DNA of 48,395 bases from Terriglobia bacterium. Its GTDB lineage: Bacteria; Acidobacteriota; Terriglobia; Bryobacterales; Bryobacteraceae. The stretch spans positions 1 to 48,395 of the forward strand of contig JAIQFS010000040.1 in assembly GCA_020073145.1 (NCBI GenBank), given 5' to 3'. Below, one piece after another: positions 1 to 8,781 of this stretch. How positions within the stretch are numbered: position 1 is the first letter of the stretch; every line of letters begins with the position of its first letter. Both the position numbers and the translations under genes were made by a program. The notes beneath the pieces are model-generated. The model saw only the letters and a list, made by a program, of their open reading frames with translations, was not told the origin of the DNA and did not search any database.

Positions 1-110
1 GTTTTCCTTGACGAAGCCGAACACTTCCTGCACAATCGAGGGGCCAGCGTCGCTACGCTCCGAGAACCGTTCGCCTTCGGCCCGGAATGCCGTTCGCGTT
101 CCCTCCGGAA

Positions 111-431
111 TCAGTGTTCGCCTTCGCCGGAATCCGCAAGATGGCCGGTGCGGCCCGCTCGGACATTGAAGTACTGCGCGTAGCGTCCGTGTACGCGGCG
201 CAGCAGCACGCCCAGCGAGTCTGCCTCCTCCGGCAGGACGATCAGATGAACGTGGTTGGTCATGAGGCACCAGCCGAGCAAACGGACTGGCGCGTCAGCC
301 AGGTTGTCGCGCAGCAGTCGCAGGTAGGTGTGACGATCGAAGTCGGCTTGAAAAACGGGACAGCGGTCGACACCGCGTTGCGTGACATGGTGCGGGACGC
401 CGTCGAGGACGCAGCGTTGTCGTCGTGGCAT
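111..431 (-). pseudogene. REP-associated tyrosine transposase (RAYT), 3'-truncated copy
   Basis: The 106-residue frame opens with MPRRQRCVLDGVPHHVTQRG and contains MTNHVHLIVLPE, the HUH metal-binding motif of Y1/RAYT transposases (His60 and His62). Homology stops after GRTGHL near residue 98. The frame then reads eight unrelated residues (ADSGEGEH) to a TGA. The second RAYT fragment at 1112-1703 continues past the same point with WQNRYFACPLG and later AYVDGNPVRA, the region where the catalytic tyrosine lies in this family. This copy therefore keeps the HUH pair but has lost the tyrosine half and should be inactive. I see no recognisable gene in the DNA beyond its break (1-110), although one minus-strand frame there stays open to the window edge. 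The ATG at 431 is the natural family start. Confidence 0.8.
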
Positions 432-476
432 AATCTGTGTGTCCGGTGAGGCAGTGGGCGGAGGCGGGAGGAATTC

Positions 477-514
477 TCGGAAAATGGCGCGGATCAGGCT
501 GTCCCTGTTTTCCC
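477..514 (-). repeat. REP-like repeat, inverted copy upstream of RAYT fragment 1
   Basis: Read on the minus strand, this stretch holds the core AACAGGGACAGCCTGATC preceded by GGGAA and followed by CGCGCCATTTTCC. It matches 1076-1112 read on the plus strand, with one mismatch over the 23-nt core and an imperfect extension of about 14 nt. The two copies are therefore inverted repeats about 0.6 kb apart. RAYT genes are known to be flanked by REP sequences that they mobilise. The position just upstream of a RAYT start fits that pattern. Confidence 0.65.
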
Positions 515-581
515 ACATCTTTGTTAAGGCCAAGAGTGGAGTTGGGGAGGCAATCCCAACTGGCTTGAAGATGAAGTAACT

Positions 582-1031
582 ATGAGTCACGATTTCGATG
601 ATCGTGTAACGATCTATTTGGCGATCGAGAGTGCGGAACTCGCGCCGTCGATCTTGACGGAACAGCTGAGAATGCGGCCTGACAGACAATGGATCATCGG
701 GGAGGCTCGGGGTAGGACAGGGAGGGTCTGGGAGTGCCACGGTTGGGTTGTCGAGACGACAGTGAATTCCGAGGAACACGGCGGAAAGTCGGCTTCCGAA
801 CTCATCCCGATCGCAATTGAACGATTTCAACAGAAGGTGGCTCACTTCACAGACGCCGCCAGTTTGTTGGGTCCCTCAGCACAGAGATACACCGTGCTTG
901 CCATTCTTGCAGATGAAGTGCCGGGCATAGAGTTAAGTCATTCGTTCTTGCAGCTACTGACGGATCTCGGAGGAACGTTCCGGGTCGATATCAGTGCGCC
1001 GATTCCAGCCGGCAAAACCCGGCCAGCCTGA
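582..1031 (+). CDS. DUF4279-like protein of unknown function
   Basis: This 149-residue ORF starts at ATG 582 and has no clear Shine-Dalgarno sequence. The layout resembles DUF4279: an N-terminal strand with RVTIYLAIES, a segment LTEQLRMRPDRQW followed by a Gly/Trp-containing strand (VWECHGWVV), a helical middle, and a C-terminal LSHSFLQLLTDLGGTFRVDI. DUF4279 has no established biochemical role and is often found next to mobile or immunity-type loci. The gene is visibly richer in A and T than its neighbours. It lies between two RAYT remnants on the opposite strand, which suggests acquisition. Its last codons (AGKTRPA) and its stop lie inside a REP-like sequence, so the natural C-terminus may have been replaced. 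The family call is from memory of the profile and is moderate. Confidence 0.6.
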   Translation: MSHDFDDRVTIYLAIESAELAPSILTEQLRMRPDRQWIIGEARGRTGRVWECHGWVVETTVNSEEHGGKSASELIPIAIERFQQKVAHFTDAASLLGPSAQRYTVLAILADEVPGIELSHSFLQLLTDLGGTFRVDISAPIPAGKTRPA

Positions 1032-1034
1032 TCC
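1011..1034 (+). repeat. REP-like repeat overlapping the end of the DUF4279 gene
   Basis: These 24 nt match the minus-strand reading of the repeat at 491-514 at about 20 positions, sharing GG-AAAAC and CAGCCTGATCC. The TGA within CCTGATCC (1029-1031) is the stop codon of the DUF4279 ORF. The repeat has apparently landed in, or recombined into, the 3' end of that gene. Confidence 0.5.
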
Positions 1035-1075
1035 TCAGCCGCCTGTCCTGCGGGGAGCCAGGTGGCTTGCTCTTA

Positions 1076-1112
1076 GGAAAAACAGGGACAGCCTGATCTG
1101 CGCATATTTTTC
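1076..1112 (+). repeat. REP-like repeat, copy downstream of RAYT fragment 2
   Basis: The core AACAGGGACAGCCTGATC (1081-1098) is preceded by GGAAA and followed by TGCGCATATTTTTC. It is the inverted partner of 477-514. It ends at the stop codon of the RAYT fragment that follows. Inverted REP copies outside RAYT coding ends are the expected arrangement for a mobilised REP-RAYT unit. Confidence 0.65.
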
Positions 1113-1703
1113 TACTCCGCGAAGAGGCCGGCTTGTCCACCCGGAGGGAATGCCGGCAAACTCGCCGTCTTCTTCGGACGTCCCCGCGTCCACTGGCGGC
1201 CGAAGCGCTCGCCAACCTGTGTCACGAAGTCAGGATCGCCAAAGGGTCGGCCGGCGTACGTGCACTTTTCCAGTTCCACGTCCCGCTCCGCGCTACGAAG
1301 GTAGTCGCGCCACTCGATGGCGATTCCGGCCGCGCGCTGCCAATCCCCATGCAAGAGCCCCGCCGGGTCTGCACCACTGGCGTGCGGCATCGCACTGGAC
1401 CACGGATAGTCGGCCGCCAGCTCCACCATACGGGCGCGCACGGGATTGCCGTCCACGTAGGCGAGGGCCCGCCCCACATGCGTCGGACCCAGCGGACACG
1501 CGAAGTACCGGTTCTGCCAGAGGTGGCCGGTGCGGCCCGAACGGACGTTGAAGTACTGCGCGTAGCGCCCGTGCACGCGGCGCAACAGCTCACAGAGTCG
1601 GTATCCTCCGGCAGGACGATCAGATGACGTGGTTGGTCATGAGGCACCATCCGAGCAAATGGACAGGCGCCTCGAGGAGGTTGTCGCGGAGCAGCCGCAG
1701 GTG
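1112..1703 (-). pseudogene. REP-associated tyrosine transposase (RAYT), 5'-truncated and frameshifted copy
   Basis: Homology to RAYT begins abruptly at 1703 with HLRLLRDN, equivalent to residue 36 or so of fragment 1. It passes through LLGWCLMTNHV and is then frameshifted: fragment 1 has CACGTTCATCTG where this copy has CACGTCATCTG, one base short, which destroys the second histidine of the HUH motif. A second small deletion follows TDSV. The remaining frame (1112 to about 1585) reads MRRVHGRYAQYFNVRSGRTGH, then WQNRYFACPLGPTHVGRALAYVDGNPVRARMV. This is the C-terminal half with the region of the catalytic tyrosine, ending at a normal-looking stop. The 5' part is missing and REP-like sequence abuts the break. 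Confidence 0.8.
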
Positions 1704-1730
1704 GGGAAAACGGGTCAGCCTGGCTGACCC
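1703..1730. repeat. REP-like palindrome at the break of RAYT fragment 2
   Basis: GGGGAAAAC is followed by a perfect 9-bp palindrome, GGGTCAGCC-T-GGCTGACCC, at 1712-1730. The GGGAAAAC and CAGCCTG elements match the other REP-like copies at 477-514, 1011-1034 and 1076-1112. This is the only copy here with both palindrome arms. It separates the truncated RAYT from the RHS fragment. Confidence 0.6.
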
Positions 1731-1732
1731 AT

Positions 1733-2020
1733 TTATCCGGCCGTGTGGTCGCCACCAGTTTCGACGGAGCCGGGCGGCCCTCGGGAGTCTCGGGCGTTTT
1801 CAACAGCGTCACCACGCCCTACGCCAGCGGGGTCACTTACGCCGCCCATGGCGGGCTGGAGGCGCTGACCACCGGCGACGGCCTCAGCCGGGCGATCGGG
1901 GCGGCTCCGCTCGATGGACCGGCCACTGGCGCACCGACCTGCCCAGCCGGATTTACTTCGAGCTCATCCCGAACGCCAGCCAACTGGCGCATCCGTAGCG
2001 TACGCGATGCGTTTCATTAG
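1733..2020 (+). pseudogene. RHS/YD-repeat protein fragment
   Basis: The frame reads GRVVATSFDGAGRPSGVSG and then TPYASGVTYAAHGGLEALTTGDGL. This is the typical spacing of RHS/YD repeats (YDxxGRxxG, then TYxxxGxxxxxTxGNG), which form the shells of large secreted or toxin-delivering RHS proteins. Recognisable homology ends near 1901. Beyond that the frame reads PLDGPATGAPTCPAG, with no RHS character, and stops at 2020. Only about one repeat is present, with no start, signal peptide or toxin tip, so this is a relic. It directly abuts REP-like sequence. Confidence 0.6.
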
Positions 2021-2069
2021 CCCGAGAGGACAGTAGATTTTCATAGCTGAAAGTCCTAAACTGAGAGTC

Positions 2070-2495
2070 GTGCGCAGCTTGCGGTGGACTCCGGAAAACT
2101 CCGTGTACGTGCCTGAGATTGATAGCCAGCACCAGGAGATGTTCCGGCTGGCCGGGGAGCTCCGCCAGGCGGTACTGGAATCCGAAAAAGCGGAACGCCT
2201 GGCGCTCCGGGCGCGCCTTCTGGCCGACTGCCTGGCGGGCCATCTTACGTTCGAAGAGCGCTTGATGCGCGACGCGGAATACCCCTCGCTGGAATGGCAC
2301 GAACGCCAGCATCGCACGGCGCGCTCCAAACTGGCCGCGTTGCGGAGCAGTATCGAAGACGCTCAGCGGCAGTCCGTTTTCGAAGCGGTGGAATCCCTTG
2401 CCGCGTGGATGCGCGATCACACCGCCGTCGCCGACCGCATGGCGGGCGCGTATCTCCGCAATCACTGGCGGGCCAGCGCCTGCACCATCTGTTAG
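2070..2495 (+). CDS. bacteriohemerythrin (hemerythrin-like O2-binding protein)
   Basis: This 141-residue cytosolic four-helix protein has all seven ligands of a hemerythrin di-iron site: His21 (DSQHQEMF), His58 and Glu62 (HLTFEE), His77 and His81 (WHERQH), and His117 and Asp122 (HTAVAD). The family binds O2 reversibly and serves in oxygen storage, sensing or delivery. The start is GTG 2070, with GAGAG a few bases upstream; N-terminal RSLRWTPENSVYVPEID aligns with the usual start of the domain (W..L.VG...ID.QH). The C-terminus ends in an unusual CTIC. It converges tail to tail, 3 nt apart, with the hybrid sensor kinase. No regulatory link to that kinase can be shown. Confidence 0.88.
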   Translation: MRSLRWTPENSVYVPEIDSQHQEMFRLAGELRQAVLESEKAERLALRARLLADCLAGHLTFEERLMRDAEYPSLEWHERQHRTARSKLAALRSSIEDAQRQSVFEAVESLAAWMRDHTAVADRMAGAYLRNHWRASACTIC

Positions 2496-2498
2496 CGT

Positions 2499-4058
2499 CT
2501 ACGGTTTAGGAGCAGCGTTGCTGCGGCTGTCGAGCACTTCCCTGACCTTGCGCGCCAGCATGTCGGGCAAGAACGGCTTCTGGAGGAAGGCCGCTCCCGA
2601 TTGCTCTATGCCGTGGTACACCATGGCCTCTTCGGTGTAACCGGAGATATACAGCACTCGCATGTTCGGCTTCAAGGGCAGGATCTGACGGATCAGGTCG
2701 GGGCCGCTCATCTCGGGCATCACCACATCCACCACCGCGAGATCGATGGACTCCTTGCGGATGCGGCACAGCCGCAGGGCCTCGGCGCCGCGCGTGGCTT
2801 CCAGGACCCGATACCCGCGCGCCGACAACACATCGGCAATCAGCTTGCGGACACGGGTTTCGTCTTCCACCAGCAGGATGGTCTCGGCCCCGGTCAGGCG
2901 TTCCTCGGAGGCGATGGCTGCGGGAACGGTCTCGGCGCGATCTTCCGCCAGGGGCAGATAGATACAAGCGGTGGTACCCCGCCCCAGCCGGCTGGAGAAG
3001 CCGATGGCCCCGCCGCTTTGGCGGATGATGCCGTAGGCGGTCGCCAGGCCCAATCCGGTGCCGCGGGCCGCAGTCTTGGTGGTAAAGAACGGCTCAAAGA
3101 GATGGCTTTGGGTTTCCGGGTCCATGCCGGTGCCGGTATCCGAGACCGAAATGGTGACAAACGAACCGGGCTTGACGCCCAGCTGCTGGGCCTGGAGCGC
3201 GCCATCCATTTGCTCAATTCCCGTCTCGATGGTGAGTTTGCCGCCATCCGGCATCGCGTCGCGGGCGTTCACCGCCAGATTCATGATCACCTGCTCCAGC
3301 CGGCCGGGGTCGGCCACAACCGCGTCGCGGTCGGCGGCGGGAACCGTGATCAGCTCGATGTCTTCCCCAATCAGCCGGCGCAGGAGTTTTTCGATCTGGA
3401 GAACCAGTTCGTTCAAGTGGACCAAGCGAGTCTGCAACGGCTGGCGGCGGCTGAAGGCCAACAGTTGGTTGGTAAGCGCACCGCCGCGCTCGGCCGAGCG
3501 GCGGATCTCCTGCAGCGCGCTACGCTGCGACTCCTTCAAATCGCGGCCGGCCAGCAACAGGTCGCTATATCCAGTGATGACGGTGAGCAGGTTGTTGAAA
3601 TCGTGGGCTACGCCGCCGGCCAGACGTCCCACCGCTTCCATCTTTTGGGCTTGCCGGAACTGCTCTTCCAGGCGATTGCGCTCGCGGCGGAGGCGGGCGG
3701 CACGCAATTCGCGTTCCACTGCCGCATTCAGCCGCATCAGGTTCCGGCGCGTGAGGTGATCGGCCGCACCGGCTGCCAGGACCGACAGCACTTCGCCATC
3801 CTTGATCGGGCCGGTGACCGCAATCAGGGGCAGGTCCACGCCTCGCTCCTGAATCAGGCGGAGCGCCTCGATCGCTCCAAATCCACTGATCGAGAAATCC
3901 GAAATCGCCACGTCCCAACTGCTGGCGAGAGCGTCGATCAGTTCGCCGGCGGACGAAATTGCCTCAAAGAGCGGCTCATATCCGCCGCGCTCGAGCTCAG
4001 CCGAGACCGATTCTGCGCCGCTATCGCTGATGAACAGTACCCGAAGAGGGACCGCCAT
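2499..4058 (-). CDS. hybrid histidine kinase with N- and C-terminal receiver domains
   Basis: The protein has 519 residues from the ATG at 4058, which has GGAAAAAA upstream; an in-frame ATG at 4082 is also possible. The order is receiver-like domain (about 5-115, Asp54 in AISDFS, with only part of the acidic pocket), HisKA with His152 in GGVAHDFNNLLTVI, an HATPase domain with N-box NLAVNARDAM, DTGTGM and GTGLGL, and a second receiver (about 393-510) with Asp444 in VVDVVMPEM. There is no membrane segment, so it is cytosolic. The HDFNN H-box and C-terminal receiver are typical of hybrid kinases that pass phosphate to a separate phosphotransfer protein. The input is presumably phosphorylation or protein contact at the N-terminal receiver. 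No cognate regulator is adjacent. Confidence 0.9.
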   Translation of the reverse strand: MAVPLRVLFISDSGAESVSAELERGGYEPLFEAISSAGELIDALASSWDVAISDFSISGFGAIEALRLIQERGVDLPLIAVTGPIKDGEVLSVLAAGAADHLTRRNLMRLNAAVERELRAARLRRERNRLEEQFRQAQKMEAVGRLAGGVAHDFNNLLTVITGYSDLLLAGRDLKESQRSALQEIRRSAERGGALTNQLLAFSRRQPLQTRLVHLNELVLQIEKLLRRLIGEDIELITVPAADRDAVVADPGRLEQVIMNLAVNARDAMPDGGKLTIETGIEQMDGALQAQQLGVKPGSFVTISVSDTGTGMDPETQSHLFEPFFTTKTAARGTGLGLATAYGIIRQSGGAIGFSSRLGRGTTACIYLPLAEDRAETVPAAIASEERLTGAETILLVEDETRVRKLIADVLSARGYRVLEATRGAEALRLCRIRKESIDLAVVDVVMPEMSGPDLIRQILPLKPNMRVLYISGYTEEAMVYHGIEQSGAAFLQKPFLPDMLARKVREVLDSRSNAAPKP

Positions 4059-4196
4059 TACTTTTTTCCGGGGGGGCAACACCCTAGGGTACTGGATCTA
4101 CGCCATGCGTCAACTGAAAAATTCGCGCGCACTGTGTGTTACCGAACAGTTACAACGAGCCAAAAATGAAGAAAGCATAACGATACACTGGAGTGA

Positions 4197-6029
4197 ATGG
4201 AAGAAGAGGTCCTGGGCAAGGCGTATGACTCGCGGTTGATGCGCCGTTTGCTGGTCTACATGCGCCCGTACTGGAAGCTGGTAGGGCTGTCGCTGGTCTT
4301 CCTGCTCGCGCAATCCGGGTTGCAGGTGATAGGGCCGCTGCTCACCAAGATCGCGGTCGACAAATATGTCGATCCCAGCAGCGCCGCCACAGCCCGCACG
4401 TTTCTGGATCCATGGCTGCCCGCCGATCCGTGGAACGGACTGAGCCGCGTAGGACTACTATACCTTCTGGTGATCTTGGGAACATTCGCCTCCGAATTTG
4501 TACAAATGTACTTGATGCAGTACATCGGACAGCTTGCCATGTTCGATCTGCGCCGCGAGTTGATGGAACACCTGCAGCGGCTCGACCTGGCGTTCTACGA
4601 TCGGAATCCCGTCGGCCGCATGGTGACGCGCGTCACCACGGACGTCGACGTTCTGAACGACCTGTTTTCCTCGGGCCTGGTCACCATCCTGGGCGACGTG
4701 CTGATGCTCGGCCTGATCGTGGCGGTGATGTTCCAGATGAGCCCGCTGCTCACCGCCATCATGCTGGCCGCCATGCCGTTCGTGATCGTCGTCACCCTGG
4801 TTTTTCGGCGGACGGTGACCCAAAGTTACCGGCGAATTCGGGTGGCCATCGCCCGGATCAACGCCTACCTCCAAGAACACATCACCGGCATGGCGGTGCT
4901 GCAACTGTTCAACCGTGAGCGGCGCAGCCGGCAAGAGTTCCAGGAGATCAACCGCCAGCACATGGAGGCATATAAGGACGCCATCATCGCCTACGGCTGG
5001 TTTTACCCCGTGATCGAGTTTCTCTCGATGCTGGCGCTGGCGGGAATCCTGGCGTACGGGGGATTTCGGGTCTCGTCCGGACGCCTGACCCTCGGCGTGG
5101 TGGTGGCGTTTCTGCAATACGGGCAGCGTTTCTTCCGCCCCATCCAGGATCTCAGCGAGAAGTACAACATCTTGCAGTCGGCTATGGCGTCGGCCGAGCG
5201 CATCTTCAAGCTGCTCGATACCGAAGCAACCATACTGCCGCCAGCCGCGCCGCACCCCGCGCCGGAGCAAATCGAGCCGATCGAGTTCGACCGCGTCTGG
5301 TTCGCCTACAACGGCGAAGATTGGGTGCTGCGCGACGTCAGTTTCACGATTCATCCCGGCGAGACCGTAGCCGTCGTCGGGCATACGGGCGCCGGCAAAA
5401 CCACGCTCATCAGCCTGCTGCTGCGTTTTTATGACGTGCAGCAAGGCGCTATCCGGATTGGCGGAGTGGACCTGCGCGATTTCGATCCGCTGATCTTGCG
5501 GCGGCAGTTCGGTGTAGTCTTGCAGGATCCCTTTCTGTTCACGGGCACGCTGGAGGAGAACATCCGTTTGGGCACCGAAGCCATCGCCCGCGAAGAGGTG
5601 GAGTCCGCGGCCGAACAGGTGAACCTGCTGGAATTCATCCGCGGCCTGCCGGAGGGTTTCGGGCACTCCATCCGGGAGCGCGGCAGCGGCCTCTCGACCG
5701 GCCAGAAACAACTGATCAGCTTCGCGCGGGCGCTGGCGCACAATCCGCGGTACCTGATTCTGGACGAAGCCACGTCGAGCGTGGACACCGAGACCGAATT
5801 CCGCGTACGCGACGCGCTTACCCGGATGGTGGAAGGCCGCACCTCCGTCGTGATCGCGCATCGTCTTTCCACCATCCAGCGCGCCGACCGCATCCTGGTG
5901 ATGCACAAAGGCCGCCTCCGCGAATCGGGCACGCACCAGGAGTTGCTGGCCGAGCGCGGCATCTATTGGAAGCTCTACCAGCTCCAATATAAGGACCAGG
6001 AGATCCGGGCGCCGCAGGCGGGGGATTAG
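4197..6029 (+). CDS. ABC exporter, fused membrane and ATPase domains (MsbA/LmrA type)
   Basis: This is a 610-residue half-transporter. The N-terminal membrane domain (about 20-325) shows six hydrophobic segments. The ATPase domain (about 360-600) has Walker A GHTGAGKT (395-402), Q-loop VLQDPF, signature LSTGQ (499-503), Walker B LILDEA (520-525), D-loop SSVD and switch His555 (VIAHRL). It would homodimerise in the inner membrane and export lipids, drugs or peptides; the substrate cannot be told. Start ATG 4197 has GGAG five bases upstream. The gene stands alone and is divergent from the histidine kinase across about 138 nt that must hold both promoters. The length is normal for the family and nothing looks damaged. 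Confidence 0.93.
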   Translation: MEEEVLGKAYDSRLMRRLLVYMRPYWKLVGLSLVFLLAQSGLQVIGPLLTKIAVDKYVDPSSAATARTFLDPWLPADPWNGLSRVGLLYLLVILGTFASEFVQMYLMQYIGQLAMFDLRRELMEHLQRLDLAFYDRNPVGRMVTRVTTDVDVLNDLFSSGLVTILGDVLMLGLIVAVMFQMSPLLTAIMLAAMPFVIVVTLVFRRTVTQSYRRIRVAIARINAYLQEHITGMAVLQLFNRERRSRQEFQEINRQHMEAYKDAIIAYGWFYPVIEFLSMLALAGILAYGGFRVSSGRLTLGVVVAFLQYGQRFFRPIQDLSEKYNILQSAMASAERIFKLLDTEATILPPAAPHPAPEQIEPIEFDRVWFAYNGEDWVLRDVSFTIHPGETVAVVGHTGAGKTTLISLLLRFYDVQQGAIRIGGVDLRDFDPLILRRQFGVVLQDPFLFTGTLEENIRLGTEAIAREEVESAAEQVNLLEFIRGLPEGFGHSIRERGSGLSTGQKQLISFARALAHNPRYLILDEATSSVDTETEFRVRDALTRMVEGRTSVVIAHRLSTIQRADRILVMHKGRLRESGTHQELLAERGIYWKLYQLQYKDQEIRAPQAGD

Positions 6030-6140
6030 GCAGATCGCCCCGCAGATCCGTTAACCACGTTGGGGGCCCCGCGTAGCACCGAACGTTTGCCATTGCTTGA
6101 GTAACTGGGAACTGCCCCGGACTTGGACGGGCTGATGGGG

Positions 6141-6146
6141 TAGAAT
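6141..6146 (+). promoter_or_regulatory. -10-like TAGAAT of the decayed kinase gene
   Basis: TAGAAT lies only 10 nt upstream of the codon that should have been the start of the kinase pseudogene (6157). The intact kinase at 29386 has the same hexamer 12 nt upstream of its ATG. No convincing -35 element or Shine-Dalgarno sequence is visible. The spacing suggests a leaderless transcript. Confidence 0.4.
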
Positions 6147-6156
6147 TATTCGATCC

Positions 6157-7343
<1,187 letters not shown>

Positions 7344-7345
7344 CG

Positions 7346-7843
7346 TCAGGGGATCGGCCGGCATCCGTGCTTCGATCCGGTGCGCCAACCGCTGCCCTTA
7401 GGGCGCCAGCTTGTAGCGGTCGCGCGGATAGCGGCCTGCACTCGAAAAATGTCGCCCACTGCCGGATTGCGAAGGGCCAGAGGCCGGTATTGCACCAGCG
7501 TTTCCAGACCTACCGCCTGGATCTCGTCCGCCGATTGGAACGGTAGATTGTGGGCGGCGCGCTGCAGCACAAGGATCTCGGCGATGTCGATTTCATAGCC
7601 GTCCGGCGCACGAGGCTCGGCGCGCACCGTGCCGCGGACCTCAACGGTGTCTTCCACCTTGAGGCGCAGATTGCGGATCGATTCGGTGGCGGCGACGCAC
7701 TGGGCTTCGCCGGAACAATCGCGCAGGATCACGAAGGCCGTCTTGCCCAGGATGCGCAGCCGGTAAATCCATCCTCTCAACCGCACTGCGGCGGGAGTGG
7801 ATTCGGGAAGGTCTTCAATGAAAACACGGAGTGTGGTGTCCAT
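7346..7843 (-). pseudogene. orphan N-terminal anticodon-binding domain of an Asp/Asn-tRNA synthetase
   Basis: Residues 1-139 of this 165-residue frame match the OB-fold anticodon-binding domain of class IIb Asp/Asn-tRNA synthetases: VRLRGWIYRLRILGKTAFVILRD, a helical segment, VEDTVEVRGTV, GYEIDIAEILVL, and the hinge RPLALRNPAVGDIFRVQAAI. The hinge normally leads into the catalytic core with its class II motifs. Here it is replaced by 26 unrelated residues and a stop, so no aminoacylation site exists. The start ATG 7843 still has GAGG at good spacing. It ends two bases from the decayed kinase, so one deletion may have trimmed both. A stand-alone OB protein is possible, but the unrelated tail argues for a relic. 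Confidence 0.75.
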
Positions 7844-8255
7844 GCAAATGCCTCGAACGGGATTTGCTGGAACCACAGTAGCGGCGGTGCCATCCAGCTT
7901 CCGGCTTACGCCGGCGCTCACTTGGCGCGGTGTCGTCGCGCGCTGACGTTTCTCTCTACTCAGGCCTGCCGCAGCTTCCGTTTCGAGAGAACCTCTCCGA
8001 GGGGTCTATCCTCTTCGACGAGTTCCTTACTTTGTAGCACTGTGGCGAGTTCGACGGCAACTGGCGCCGTCAGTCCGAGCGTCCTGGTTTGCGGCCCGCG
8101 GAACACGCACGGCTATTCGCCGGGTCCGAGGCTCGGACAGGCCCCGGCCGCCGCAACGAAATCCTCCTTGGCCTTCCTCCTCCCGGCGGACGTGTGCCCG
8201 CACGCTCAGCCCGACTTTCGGTAAAATCAAATTCAGCACAGAAAGCGAGCCTCGG
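7844..8255. other. 412-nt region without a convincing gene; promoter for coaD likely at its right end
   Basis: Short frames exist on both strands, but they are Arg/Ser/Pro rich, lack a ribosome-binding site and resemble no family I know. The only signal I can point to is TAAAAT at 8222-8227, about 30 nt before the coaD start, which could be a -10 element. The left end must also hold the former promoter of the tRNA-synthetase remnant. Confidence 0.4.
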
Positions 8256-8774
8256 TTGTTACGGAAGCCCAGGAGTGTCGTCGCCATCTACCCTGGATCG
8301 TTTGACCCGATTACGAACGGGCATCTCGACCTGATCCAGCGCGGCTCCCGGTTGTTTGACCGGCTGATTGTCGCCATTTTGCGCAACGCCACCAAGGCGC
8401 CGTTGTTCTCGGTGGAAGAGCGGATGGAAATGCTGACCGAGGTGGTGGCGGGTTATCCCAACGTGGAGGTCGATTCGTTCAACGGCCTGCTAGTGGATTA
8501 TGCGGCGCAGCGCAAAGCGCAAGTGTTGCTGCGCGGCATCCGCGCCATTTCGGATTATGAATATGAGTTGCAGACCGCTCTGATGAACCGTCGCCTCCGG
8601 CCCGACCTGGAAACGGTGTTTTTGCTGGCCAACGAGGCCCATTCGTTCATCAGTTCGCGGCTAGTCAAGGAAGTGTTCGGGCTGGGCGGAAAGATTTCCG
8701 GCCTGGTGCCGCACTCGGTCGAAACGCGGCTGCAGCGCCGGCTGTCGAAAACCAAACGTAAAGGGGCGGAGTGA
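8256..8774 (+). CDS. coaD: phosphopantetheine adenylyltransferase
   Basis: CoaD transfers AMP from ATP to 4'-phosphopantetheine to make dephospho-CoA, the penultimate step of CoA synthesis, in the cytosol. The 172-residue protein has YPGSFDPITNGHLDLI, with the nucleotidyltransferase (H/T)xGH-type signature, RGIRAISDYEYELQTALMN for the pantetheine pocket, and the C-terminal ISSRLVKEV motif. Length is typical (about 160-170). The start must be TTG 8256: no ATG or GTG precedes the conserved YPGSFDP in this frame. The aminotransferase gene follows after 7 nt, so the two are probably cotranscribed. Confidence 0.96.
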   Translation: MLRKPRSVVAIYPGSFDPITNGHLDLIQRGSRLFDRLIVAILRNATKAPLFSVEERMEMLTEVVAGYPNVEVDSFNGLLVDYAAQRKAQVLLRGIRAISDYEYELQTALMNRRLRPDLETVFLLANEAHSFISSRLVKEVFGLGGKISGLVPHSVETRLQRRLSKTKRKGAE

Positions 8775-8781
8775 TATTGAC

